NCBI GenBank assembly: GCA_038237245.1
Contig: JBBRYY010000005.1
Location: forward strand, 5,789 to 69,788
Source of the DNA: FEN-1250 sp038237245
GTDB taxonomy: Bacteria > Gemmatimonadota > Gemmatimonadetes > Gemmatimonadales > Gemmatimonadaceae
DNA length: 64,000 nt
Direction of reading: 5' to 3'
Of this stretch, positions 15,984 through 23,977 are shown piece after piece. The notes below the pieces were generated by a model. The model was not told the origin of the DNA. It did no database searches and saw only the letters and a list, made by a program, of their open reading frames with translations. Position 1 is the stretch's first letter; each line of letters starts with the position of its first letter. The translations under genes were made by a program, and so were the position numbers.

Positions 15984-16826
15984 ATGTCGATGAAGCGTTG
16001 TCTTGAGCTCTCCGTTTCTCCTTCACTCTCACTGCTTGCGCGCGTGATTCTCGTGGGAAGCGCGCTCGGCGTCGCCACGGCCTGCGCTCACCGAGACGCG
16101 ACGAAGACCGACACAACGGTCGTCGCCTCGACTGACTCCGCAACGACTTCGACAGCTACGACCGCGATCGCTCAGCCGGCGACGCCGGTCGAGAGCGTAT
16201 CGACGGGCGAGACGACGATCTCGGCGGAGTCGAAGGCGAATCCGTCGGTTGCGGCAACCAATGTGACGACGGGCGAGGCGAAGGTGGCTGCGAAGCCGGC
16301 GGCGCCAGCGGCGACAACAGCGCCTCATAAGGTTCACACGGTCGCGCATCCGGCCAGCGCGGCTGTTGCAAAGCCCGAAGCAGCGCCGGTGGCCGCTCCT
16401 GCTGTCGCAGCTGACACGGGGCAGAAAGCTGCCACGACGGACAGCTCGAAGAAGGCGGCGGCGGCAACCACGGATACTTCGAAGACCGCTTCCGCAGGCG
16501 ATGCTGCGGACCATCTTCTCGTCTCCCCGCAGGAATACGAGGGATGGAAGATGTTTTCCGTGTATTGCTATCGCTGCCACGGCGTCGATGCGATGGGAGG
16601 CGGCATCGCGCCGAATCTCCGTCACTCCGTCAGCAAGGAAGGAAGCGTGACGCACGATGTCTTCATCACGACCGTCACCTACGGGCGCACGGCGCTCGGC
16701 ATGCCGTCGTGGAAGGCGCTTCTGACGCCCCAGCAGATGGAAGGCCTCTGGCTTTACATCAACGCGCGCAGTACGGACCGGCTCTATCCGGGACGACCGC
16801 ACATGGCGAAGGGCGCGAATCCGTAG
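15984..16826 (+). CDS. Lipoprotein cytochrome c with long linker (XoxG role)
   Basis: 280 residues from ATG 15984, with AGGAG 10 nt upstream. An N-terminal signal with lipobox-like VATAC predicts a lipid anchor. Residues about 38-175 are a low-complexity Ala/Thr/Lys/Pro linker. The C-terminal single-heme domain has CYRCH at 195-199 and an axial Met in LGMPSW. It resembles a class I cytochrome c and stands where XoxG (cytochrome cL) is expected, so it is the likely electron acceptor of XoxF; identity as a true cL orthologue is not certain. The long linker would let the heme domain reach XoxF from the membrane. A strong terminator follows. Confidence 0.85.
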   Translation: MSMKRCLELSVSPSLSLLARVILVGSALGVATACAHRDATKTDTTVVASTDSATTSTATTAIAQPATPVESVSTGETTISAESKANPSVAATNVTTGEAKVAAKPAAPAATTAPHKVHTVAHPASAAVAKPEAAPVAAPAVAADTGQKAATTDSSKKAAAATTDTSKTASAGDAADHLLVSPQEYEGWKMFSVYCYRCHGVDAMGGGIAPNLRHSVSKEGSVTHDVFITTVTYGRTALGMPSWKALLTPQQMEGLWLYINARSTDRLYPGRPHMAKGANP

Positions 16827-16849
16827 GGGATCGTGAAGGATGTCACGAG

Positions 16850-16884
16850 AAAGAGGGCGACCCGTTTTCGGGTCGCCCTCTTTC
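16850..16884. terminator. Intrinsic terminator, usable on both strands
   Basis: A perfect 15-bp stem (16850-16864 with 16869-16883) with a TTTT loop; the 3' arm ends CTCTTTC on the plus strand. It lies between the cytochrome c gene and the convergent DoxX gene and by symmetry can serve both. Confidence 0.85.
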
Positions 16885-16909
16885 GTAGTGCGCGAGTGAT
16901 GCGAGCGCG

Positions 16910-17437
16910 CTAGGTAAGCAGCTGCACCAGCTTCGAATTCGGATAGCGCTCACGCAGCTTCGCATCGATGCCCCAGGTGCGTCCCGCGCGCGCGAAGAGG
17001 AAGGTCAGCATCATCGTGGCCAGCATGAAGTGGAAGCCCTGCTGTCCGGAGCTCTGCTGCTGCACCGCCATTCCGTAGAAGATCACCTGCAGCAGACCGA
17101 AGAAGGCGCCGACTGGGGTGAGCAGTCCAAAGAGGAGCGAGATGCCGACGGCGACCTCGCCGAATGCCGTAAGTGTCGCAAAGACGTGCGAGTTCGGAAC
17201 GACGGTGTCGAGCAGGAAGCTCTTGTACCACGGGAACGGATTGTCGGCCGCGTACTTCGCGATCAGCTTCGGCATCACACCCTGCCAGCGCGCGGTCGCA
17301 GCGGGCAGCGGGAAGAATCCGCCGGCGAGGGCGATCGTGATCTTCGTCAGGATGCTCTTTCCAAACCAGACGCCGACGACCATGCGTTGTGCAGCGATCC
17401 ATTTCTGTGGTGCGCGCATCGTTGTGAAGTCGGGCAT
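16910..17437 (-). CDS. DoxX family membrane protein
   Basis: 175 residues from ATG 17437 with several hydrophobic segments (VVGVWFGKSILTKITIALAG, FGEVAVGISLLFGLLTPVGA, FMLATMMLTFLFARA), matching small four-helix DoxX/TQO-type membrane proteins. Some members act in thiosulfate:quinone oxidation; most are uncharacterised. It is the last minus-strand gene of the H4MPT island, 47 nt after mptG, and faces the xox genes across a shared terminator. A role in membrane electron flow is possible but not shown. Confidence 0.8.
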   Translation of the reverse strand: MPDFTTMRAPQKWIAAQRMVVGVWFGKSILTKITIALAGGFFPLPAATARWQGVMPKLIAKYAADNPFPWYKSFLLDTVVPNSHVFATLTAFGEVAVGISLLFGLLTPVGAFFGLLQVIFYGMAVQQQSSGQQGFHFMLATMMLTFLFARAGRTWGIDAKLRERYPNSKLVQLLT

Positions 17438-17484
17438 CGTATCCTCGAAGATCGTAATCGCCGCCGGATGGCGACGCAGAGCGG

Positions 17485-18447
17485 TCAGGCACGCACGGAC
17501 TGGGGATCGCGAACGCTCACGCGCGCGCCAGTCCCTGCAAACTGATTGACGTATACTGATCCGTTGCCGTTGAGGTACGTGCGCGCCTGGAAGGCGAGCG
17601 CGGAGGCCGCATCCTCGCCTTCGACGATACCATAGACGGCGGGACCCCATGAGCTCTGTCCTACACCCACCGCACCCCAATCGCTCATCCTGCCGATCAG
17701 CTCGGTGGATGGTCCTGTCGCGAACGGACCGCCCTGCGCCGGTGCGAACCATCCGCCGTTGATCTGCTGGATCTCCGTGATTGCGCTCCCGAAGGCACCC
17801 AGGTCGCCGTCTACGAGCGCCGGAAGCATCGACATGACCACGAGGTGGGAGACATGCTCCACCTCGCGCAGAGGCGGCGGAGGGAGCTCCGTGAAGGCCT
17901 CCAGTTCGCTCTCGCCGCTCATCCCCTCCGTGGCTCGCGGCACGATCAGCACGCAACGCCACGATTCGGGGATCGCGATCCGCGCGAGCAGCGGCGCGAT
18001 GCGATCCCCGCCTTCGCTCCGACCGCCCTCGACGACGAAACCGCCGCCGTCGAAGAGCCAGCTTCCGATCGCCGAGCGGCGCGCCCGGCCGACGGCGGCG
18101 GCGAGCACGCCCGTGCTCGTATCGCGATCATAGAGCTCCGCGATTGCGCGCGAGACGGCAAGGGCGAGCTGCGTGCCGGAGCCGAGCCCTGCGTGACTGG
18201 GAATGGCGTGGCAAATCAATATTCGCACACCGCTCCTAATTCCCTGAGAATCCAGGTAACGCGTCGCGAATGCCGCCGCTCGCTCCGATTCTGCGCCCTC
18301 CGCCTCGACCACGTCCGCACGCTCCACTTCGATCAGGAGCGACGGATCGAAGACGCCGGCGCCGATCCCGCCGAAGCGGCGTCCGAGCGAGCCGCGGAGA
18401 TCGAGCATCCCGAAGTGGAGGCGCGCGGGCGCCTCGATGCGGACCAT
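17485..18447 (-). CDS. mptG: Beta-ribofuranosylaminobenzene 5'-phosphate synthase (H4MPT synthesis)
   Basis: Condenses 4-aminobenzoate with PRPP, releasing CO2 and PPi, the committed step of tetrahydromethanopterin synthesis. 320 residues from ATG 18447. It is a GHMP-superfamily protein: N-terminal IEAPARLHFGMLDLRG, the glycine-rich loop PSHAGLGSGTQLALA, and the C-terminal ELIGRMSDWGAVGVGQSSWG, all typical of beta-RFAP synthase. The pabA, pabB and pabC genes that make its substrate lie just upstream in the same operon, 1.5-3.7 kb away. Starts 19 nt after the DUF447 gene. A much longer frame extends upstream but overlaps DUF447. Confidence 0.93.
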   Translation of the reverse strand: MVRIEAPARLHFGMLDLRGSLGRRFGGIGAGVFDPSLLIEVERADVVEAEGAESERAAAFATRYLDSQGIRSGVRILICHAIPSHAGLGSGTQLALAVSRAIAELYDRDTSTGVLAAAVGRARRSAIGSWLFDGGGFVVEGGRSEGGDRIAPLLARIAIPESWRCVLIVPRATEGMSGESELEAFTELPPPPLREVEHVSHLVVMSMLPALVDGDLGAFGSAITEIQQINGGWFAPAQGGPFATGPSTELIGRMSDWGAVGVGQSSWGPAVYGIVEGEDAASALAFQARTYLNGNGSVYVNQFAGTGARVSVRDPQSVRA

Positions 18448-18466
18448 CCTGTCTACCGCGCGGCCG

Positions 18467-19048
18467 TCAGCCACCGGCAGCTTGAGCGGCGGCAAGGGCA
18501 GCGAGCTTGCTCTCGATGTGATCGGTGAGCATCGCCATCGCCTCGTGCTCGCGGTCCCCAGCGGTCTTATCGACGATGATCTGTAGCCGCGCCAGATCCG
18601 CGCGGATCTCGGCGGCCGAGAGGAGGTGCGTGCGCGTGGCGACGATCGCAGTCTCGAGCACGGCGTTGCGCGCGCGATTGAAGCCGATGAACTCGCGGCG
18701 CGCGCCGCTGTGCACGACGGCGGTGTCGATACGCGAGCGCGGCGGCGTCGCGTCGATGTGGCGCACCTCGAGCTCTCGCCAGGAGCACGCGGCCTCGAGC
18801 ACCACACCCCGCACGCGCACCGCAGGGACGGCGGGATACTGCGGGCTCGAGATCGCGGCGCGGGCGAAGAGCATGATGTCGTCGGTGAGATTCACGACGG
18901 CGGCGCCGGTGTCGCGGAGGTTGCGGAAAGTCGTCGTCTCGAGGAATGGCTTGACGACGATGCGGTCGTCGCCCCACTCGACGCCCATCGGTGCGAAGTT
19001 CACGATGCCGGCTTCGTCCATGGTCGTGATGATCGCTTCGATGATCAT
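18467..19048 (-). CDS. DUF447 family protein of H4MPT clusters
   Basis: 193 residues. It begins MIIEAIITTMDEAGIVNFAPMG and contains FLETTTFRNLRDTGAAVVNLTDD, the signature of DUF447, a split-barrel flavin-reductase-like family shared by archaea with methanopterin and by H4MPT-using methylotrophs. No reaction is established. The start was set at ATG 19048 because AGGTG lies about six bases upstream; GTG 19057 would add three residues. It stands between pabC and mptG on the same strand, consistent with a role in H4MPT synthesis. Confidence 0.82.
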   Translation of the reverse strand: MIIEAIITTMDEAGIVNFAPMGVEWGDDRIVVKPFLETTTFRNLRDTGAAVVNLTDDIMLFARAAISSPQYPAVPAVRVRGVVLEAACSWRELEVRHIDATPPRSRIDTAVVHSGARREFIGFNRARNAVLETAIVATRTHLLSAAEIRADLARLQIIVDKTAGDREHEAMAMLTDHIESKLAALAAAQAAGG

Positions 19049-19103
19049 GTGCCGCACCTATGGCGTCCGAGTGCGGCAGACGCGTAGTCAAAACGCCGAA
19101 TCA

Positions 19104-19955
19104 TCATGCGCCGCACTCCTCGCGCACGAGCGCGGCGTAGGCATCGATGATGCGCTGCGTGACCGGGCCGCAGCGGCCCGTGCCGATCGCTGCGGTCGCG
19201 ATGCGCACGAGCGGCGCGATCCCGCGGATGGAGCTCGTGAGAAAAAGTTCGCTCGCCATCGCCAGCTCGGGCTCGGCCATCTCGCGCTCCATCGTGTTTA
19301 TCTCGAGCGCGTGCGCGAGCTCGAGCACTGCAGCGCGCGTGATCCCCGGGAGCACGCCGCATGAGACGGGTGGCGTGACGAGCGTGCCGTCGAGCATCGC
19401 GAAGATGTTGCTCGCGGTCGCCTCGGAGACGTGGCCGGCGGTGTCGAGGAAGATCGCGTCGTCGGCGCCGGCGGCTTTCGCCTGCGCGAGTGCGAGCACG
19501 GACTCGGTGTAGGAGAGCGTCTTGATCCCCGAGGTGAGCGCGTACTCGTTGCGGCGTGCGCTCGCCATCGCGGCGACGAGGGGGCGGGGACTGTCGAGCG
19601 ATGCGAACGGCGCCATGGTCAGCGCGATGGTGGGCGCTGGATGCGGAGGGGGCGCGAGCCCCGGCGGCGCGGGGCCGCGCGTGACGGTGAGGCGGACGCT
19701 CGCGTGCGCGTAGCCCGCGGCGTGCGCGGTGCGCGCCGAGGCGGCGACGTGGTCGCGGAGCGTGGGCGCGATCGGGATGCCGAGGATGCGCGCGCCGATG
19801 CAGAGGCGATCGAGATGCGAGTCGAGACGGAAGATGATGCCGTTCGTCATGCGCATCGTCTCGAACAGTCCGTCGGCAAGCGTGAAGCCGCGGTCGAGTG
19901 GAGAGAGCTGCGGCTCGTCGATGGAGCGCTCGACGCCGTTCAACCAGAGGATCAT
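19104..19955 (-). CDS. pabC: Aminodeoxychorismate lyase (class IV PLP enzyme)
   Basis: 283 residues, class IV aminotransferase fold. The PLP lysine is Lys145 in SGIKTLSYTESVL, and the N-terminal NGVERSIDEPQLSPLDRGF and C-terminal ELFLTSSIRGIAPLVRI are typical of PabC and its relatives. It overlaps pabA by 4 nt (ATGA) and pabB precedes pabA, so the likely reaction is conversion of 4-amino-4-deoxychorismate to pABA and pyruvate. Branched-chain or D-amino acid aminotransferases share this fold; operon context decides. An aminotransfer role in methylofuran synthesis is a less likely alternative. Confidence 0.85.
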   Translation of the reverse strand: MILWLNGVERSIDEPQLSPLDRGFTLADGLFETMRMTNGIIFRLDSHLDRLCIGARILGIPIAPTLRDHVAASARTAHAAGYAHASVRLTVTRGPAPPGLAPPPHPAPTIALTMAPFASLDSPRPLVAAMASARRNEYALTSGIKTLSYTESVLALAQAKAAGADDAIFLDTAGHVSEATASNIFAMLDGTLVTPPVSCGVLPGITRAAVLELAHALEINTMEREMAEPELAMASELFLTSSIRGIAPLVRIATAAIGTGRCGPVTQRIIDAYAALVREECGA

Positions 19956-20614
19956 CGCACCAACTCGACGGGCGGCACCGTCGATTCCGGCGATGCGGCG
20001 GGCGCGAAGGCGAGATCGGCACGATCGGGGAGCGAGCGCTCGTTCCCGCGGTCGCCGTGCAGAAAGTGATCGATCAGCCAGTAGCCGTGCTCCGTGAGCG
20101 CGGACTCCGGGTGGAACTGTACGCCGACGACAGGATCGGTGCGATGTGCGATAGCCATGATCTCGCCGTCTTCGGATGTTGCGGTGACACGCAGTGTCGG
20201 CGGGAGCGAGTCGGGCGCGATGACGAGCGAGTGGTAGCGCGTCGCGATGAAGGGTGAGGGGACGCCGGCGAACAGCTCGCTGCCGTCGTGATGAATGCGC
20301 GATGTCTTCCCGTGCATCGGTTTGCGTGCGCGCACGACTTCGGCGCCGTACGCTGTGCCGATCGCCTGATGGCCCAGGCAGACGCCGAGGATGGGGATGG
20401 TCGGCCCGAATTCGCGGATGACGGATACTGAGATGCCGGCCTCGGCGGGGGAGCACGGGCCGGGCGAGACGATGATGTGCGTGGGGGCGAGCTCGCGGAT
20501 CTCGTTTATGGAGATCGCATCGTTCCGGACGACCACGGGATGTTCGCCGAGCTCGCGCACGTAGCGCGAGAGATTGTAGACGAACGAGTCGTAGTTGTCG
20601 AGGAGAAGAATCAC
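19952..20614 (-). CDS. pabA: Aminodeoxychorismate/anthranilate synthase glutamine amidotransferase
   Basis: 220 residues, class I glutamine amidotransferase. It starts MILLLDNYDSFVYNL; the nucleophile Cys79 is in GVCLGHQ, and the His-Glu pair is in GVQFHPESALTEHG. It supplies ammonia to PabB. Glutamine amidotransferases of this type can also serve anthranilate synthase; the tight linkage to pabB and pabC points to pABA. It overlaps pabC by 4 nt and starts 43 nt after pabB ends. The C-terminal extension of about 20 residues (after HGDRGN) is not conserved. Confidence 0.92.
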   Translation of the reverse strand: MILLLDNYDSFVYNLSRYVRELGEHPVVVRNDAISINEIRELAPTHIIVSPGPCSPAEAGISVSVIREFGPTIPILGVCLGHQAIGTAYGAEVVRARKPMHGKTSRIHHDGSELFAGVPSPFIATRYHSLVIAPDSLPPTLRVTATSEDGEIMAIAHRTDPVVGVQFHPESALTEHGYWLIDHFLHGDRGNERSLPDRADLAFAPAASPESTVPPVELVR

Positions 20615-20657
20615 GCCGTACGAGATCCCACGCGAGAGGTCGATTCTCCGAGGGCCG

Positions 20658-22139
20658 CTAGGCCGAGAGCGCCCGAATCAGTGCGCGGGCCTTGTCGAAG
20701 GTCTCGCGGTATTCCTGCTCGGGATCGGAGTCGGCGACGATGCCGCCGCCTGCGGAAAAGTATACCCGTCCGTGGACAGCCTGATAGGTGCGGATGACGA
20801 TGCTCGTGTCCATGACACCGGTGAGGGAGACGTAGCCAATGGAGCCGCAGTAGACGCCGCGGCGGGAGGGCTCGAGCTCGGCGATGATCTCCATCGCGCG
20901 GACCTTCGGTGCACCAGTGATCGAGCCGCCGGGAAAGGTGGCGCAGAGGAGATCGATGGCGTCGCGGCCGGGCTCGAGGGTGCCGGTGACGGTGGAGACG
21001 AGATGGTGGACGGTTGCGTAGCGCTCGAGGGCGAAGAGCTCGGGTACGCGGACGCTGCCGGGGAGTGAGACGCGGGAGAGGTCGTTCCGCATGAGGTCGA
21101 CGATCATCAGGTTCTCGGCCCTGTCCTTTTCACTCTCCTGGAGGGCGCGGCCGAGCGCAGCGTCGTGGGCGGGATAGACGCCGCGGGGGCGTGTGCCCTT
21201 GATCGGGCGGGCTTCGATCTGGCGAGCGCTGTCGAGGCGGAGGAAGCGCTCGGGGGACGCGCTCGCGACGGTGACGGCGCCGAACTCGAGAAAAGCAGCG
21301 AAGGGGGCGGGGTTGATGCTGCGGAGTCGCTGGTAGAGCGCCCACGGTGATTCGGTGAGCGGGGCCTCGAAGCGCTGGGAGAGATTGGCCTGGAAGATGT
21401 CGCCGGCCACGATGTACTCGCGCACGCGAGTGAGTGCGTCCAGATACCCGCGATGGGTGAACGACGAGCGGAGCTCGAGATGCGGCGGGAGATCGGTGTC
21501 GGAAACGGGGTAGGAGGGCGCAGGGTCGAGTGGCGCGCCGATGGGGTGGGCGCTGGACAACGGGAACAGCGTTTTTATCTCAGCGCTAAGAGAATATGCG
21601 TCAAGACGATCCAAAACGCCTCTCAGCCGACTCTCACAGTACTGAGCTTTCTCCGTGTCGCTCTGTGGCATTCCCGTGGAGATGATCCAGGCGCGGTGCT
21701 CGAGGTGGTCCCACGCGATCACCCAGTCGTAGATCGGAAAGATCACATCGGGGATCGCGAGGTCGTCCCAGCGCGGCGAGGGAAGGCGCTCGAGCACGGC
21801 GCCCCAGTCGTAGGCGACATAGCCGGCGGCGCCGCCCTGGAATGGCGGAAGGTCGGGGATCGGATCGGCCTGGTGCGGGGCGAGCAGCTCGCGCACGGCG
21901 GCCATCGCGTGCGTTGTGACGGGAGTCGCTGTACCGGTGCGCGTGTCGAGCACCGATGCGTGCGCGCCCTTGCCGTGTACGACGAGTGCGGGGTCCGCGG
22001 CGAGAAAGGAATAGCGTCCCAATCGCTCGGCATCGCGCGCGCTGTCGAGGAAGAGGAGGTAGGGCAGCCCGCGGAAGCGGGCGCACGTCTCGACCGGATT
22101 GGGGACGGGCAGAAGCTCCTGGACGAGGGGCGGGCTCAT
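20658..22139 (-). CDS. pabB: Aminodeoxychorismate synthase component I
   Basis: 493 residues, chorismate-binding enzyme. The N-terminal domain (LPYLLFLDSARDAERLGRYS) precedes the catalytic half, with GDIFQANLSQRF, the PabB-type motif ARPIKGTRPRG (the Lys distinguishes PabB from anthranilate synthase, which has PIAGT), DLMRNDL and FPGGSITGAPKVRAMEII. It aminates chorismate to 4-amino-4-deoxychorismate. Its start overlaps the stop of the DHPS-like gene by 4 nt. The Lys motif plus pabA/pabC neighbours make the pABA assignment firm. Confidence 0.95.
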   Translation of the reverse strand: MSPPLVQELLPVPNPVETCARFRGLPYLLFLDSARDAERLGRYSFLAADPALVVHGKGAHASVLDTRTGTATPVTTHAMAAVRELLAPHQADPIPDLPPFQGGAAGYVAYDWGAVLERLPSPRWDDLAIPDVIFPIYDWVIAWDHLEHRAWIISTGMPQSDTEKAQYCESRLRGVLDRLDAYSLSAEIKTLFPLSSAHPIGAPLDPAPSYPVSDTDLPPHLELRSSFTHRGYLDALTRVREYIVAGDIFQANLSQRFEAPLTESPWALYQRLRSINPAPFAAFLEFGAVTVASASPERFLRLDSARQIEARPIKGTRPRGVYPAHDAALGRALQESEKDRAENLMIVDLMRNDLSRVSLPGSVRVPELFALERYATVHHLVSTVTGTLEPGRDAIDLLCATFPGGSITGAPKVRAMEIIAELEPSRRGVYCGSIGYVSLTGVMDTSIVIRTYQAVHGRVYFSAGGGIVADSDPEQEYRETFDKARALIRALSA

Positions 22140-23581
22140 GTGGGCGAGGGGTCGTCCCCGGAAGGTGCAGAGGGCTTTGCAGCAGCGCGCCGCGAACGCT
22201 GTGTCAGCTTCACGTGCTCCGACTTCACGTCGTCCGGCGGCGTGAGGTAGCCCCACGAGAGCGAGCCCTCCTGCCGATACGTCTTTCCGAGGGTGATCGC
22301 GAGCTTCGCCTTGGCGAGCTCCTTTCCCAGATAGAACGCGTGCGTCGCTTCGTCGACGCCCAGCTGCAGGAATATTTCCTGGATGTCCGTGCCGCGTACG
22401 AAGAGATCGCGATTGAGCACCGTGATCGTGTCGCGATCCGTGAAGATGCGAAAGTTCGGATCCGTGATGGCCTGCTGCAGCTTGCGCAGCTCTGCCTCTG
22501 AGTACTCGAGGATCTTCGGATCCTTGATCGTGACGAGGCGGTCGTCGATACGCTTGGGCGGCACCTTCTTCGTCACCGCGTGATACATGAGCCGGCGCGC
22601 GATGTCGATCTCGCGCACCGAGCCGTGCGCCCACGGAATCACCTCCGTGGTGAGCACGGCGCGAACGCCGAGCTCCTGGCAGATGGCGATGAGGAGCGCG
22701 TTGACGCCGGTGGAGTCAGCAGCCGTGAGCTCGGTGAGGTTGCCGATCCCCATCATCATCTCGGCGTCCGGCCATCGCCGTCTCGCCTCGGCGTAGCGCT
22801 CGAGGGAGGCCATGAACCCGAATCCGATCGGCTCGAGGATCGGGTCGATGAGATACGGAATCTTCAGCTCGTCGAGACGCTCGAGCGTGGGCGTGATCGT
22901 CTCGATCGGCGCGCCGAAGTCCGGTAGCGCGACGACGCGTACGTTGCGTGCCGCGAGCTCGGGTGCGATGTCGAGATTGCCGCCGTTGATGCTGAGGACG
23001 AGCGTGGCGCCCGCGTCGACCGCGGTGCGGATCTCGTCGGCGTCGAACGTGTCGATGCTCACGCGGATCCCGGCTGCCACGAGCTCGCGCACCACGTCGC
23101 CGAGCTCGGGAAACGTGCGGCCGGGAGTGCAGCCGATGTCGATGTAGTCGGCGCCCGAGTCATGAAAGCGCATTGCCTCGCTCATGATTCCCGCGCGCGA
23201 AAGCCGCGGGGCGTTATTGATCTCGGCGATGATCTCGATGTCCCACGCGCCATAGTCCTCACGCGCGGCGGCCTGTCCGAAGTACTCCGGAATCTCGCGC
23301 AGATCCTTCGGGCCCTTCTCGACGCGCACGGAGAAGCGCTCGGCGATCGCCTGCGTCGCGCCCTCACAGAGACCGGGGATGAGCACGAGATCCGTTCCGG
23401 CAGGGACCGCGAGATGCTTTGCGATCCAGTCGGTGGTCATGAGCGCGGCGACTGTGATCGGCAGCATCGCGACGTCAGCCGCGAACGGCACCTCCATCGA
23501 CGCAAGCGTGCTGCGCAGCGCCGGCTCGGCGAGCTTCCCGGTGACGAAGAGAACGCGCGACGGCGCTGCGACCGCAGTCAC
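22136..23581 (-). CDS. Dihydropteroate-synthase-related protein of H4MPT clusters (DUF6513 type)
   Basis: 481 residues. An N-terminal domain of about 130 residues (VLFVTGKLAEPALRSTLASM) precedes a TIM-barrel region like dihydropteroate synthase: MSEAMRFHDSGADYIDIGCT, then VSIDTFDADEIRTAVDAGA and SINGGN. This two-part layout is the DHPS-related protein found beside H4MPT genes in methylotrophs. A reasonable inference is that it joins the pterin pyrophosphate to RFAP, as DHPS joins it to pABA. Starts 1 nt before the PCD stop and overlaps pabB by 4 nt. Confidence 0.85.
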   Translation of the reverse strand: MTAVAAPSRVLFVTGKLAEPALRSTLASMEVPFAADVAMLPITVAALMTTDWIAKHLAVPAGTDLVLIPGLCEGATQAIAERFSVRVEKGPKDLREIPEYFGQAAAREDYGAWDIEIIAEINNAPRLSRAGIMSEAMRFHDSGADYIDIGCTPGRTFPELGDVVRELVAAGIRVSIDTFDADEIRTAVDAGATLVLSINGGNLDIAPELAARNVRVVALPDFGAPIETITPTLERLDELKIPYLIDPILEPIGFGFMASLERYAEARRRWPDAEMMMGIGNLTELTAADSTGVNALLIAICQELGVRAVLTTEVIPWAHGSVREIDIARRLMYHAVTKKVPPKRIDDRLVTIKDPKILEYSEAELRKLQQAITDPNFRIFTDRDTITVLNRDLFVRGTDIQEIFLQLGVDEATHAFYLGKELAKAKLAITLGKTYRQEGSLSWGYLTPPDDVKSEHVKLTQRSRRAAAKPSAPSGDDPSPT

Positions 23582-23950
23582 TTACTTCGGATCGCCGCCC
23601 CGAACGAACTTGTTCGGCGTTCCCTCGAGGCCGGTGGTGCGCCCGCTCTCGGGGCGCCAAAGCACGGCGTCCTCGATTCTATGTGCGAGCTCGAAGTCCT
23701 TGTCGGTGATGCCGCCGGCGGAGTGCGTCTGCAGCTTCACGCCCACCTTCGCCCACGTCACCGTGAGATCGGGATGATGGAACGCCGCCTCGGCGACGAA
23801 TGCGATGGCATTGACGAGCATCAACGTCGTCGGCCAGCCGTCCGTCTTGTATTGCCGGCGGATCCACTTGTCCTCGTAGTACCACCCCGGCAGCGTGCGC
23901 AGCTGCTCGGCGATCTGTTCTTCCGTGTATGTCGGATCCTTTCTCACCAT
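23582..23950 (-). CDS. Pterin-4a-carbinolamine dehydratase-like protein
   Basis: 122 residues. The PCD/DCoH active-site pattern is visible: EAAFHHPDLTVTW, then LQTHSAGGITDKDFELAHRI, with the paired His, the aromatic residue, the later His and the Asp. Known members dehydrate 4a-hydroxytetrahydropterin; members in H4MPT clusters have been suspected of a pterin-handling role in cofactor synthesis. It abuts the DHPS-like gene (adjacent, no gap) and follows the SDR gene by 27 nt. Confidence 0.85.
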   Translation of the reverse strand: MVRKDPTYTEEQIAEQLRTLPGWYYEDKWIRRQYKTDGWPTTLMLVNAIAFVAEAAFHHPDLTVTWAKVGVKLQTHSAGGITDKDFELAHRIEDAVLWRPESGRTTGLEGTPNKFVRGGDPK

Positions 23951-23977
23951 CGTTCGCTGCTCCTCAGAGGTCGTGCT

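Noticed and set aside
19104..19955. Branched-chain aminotransferase for the class IV PLP gene
   Set aside because: Possible by fold, but the 4-nt overlap with pabA and linkage to pabB and mptG favour aminodeoxychorismate lyase.
20658..22634. Longer 658-codon frame for pabB
   Set aside because: The first 165 codons are an antiphase shadow of the DHPS-like gene; PabB similarity starts at ATG 22139.
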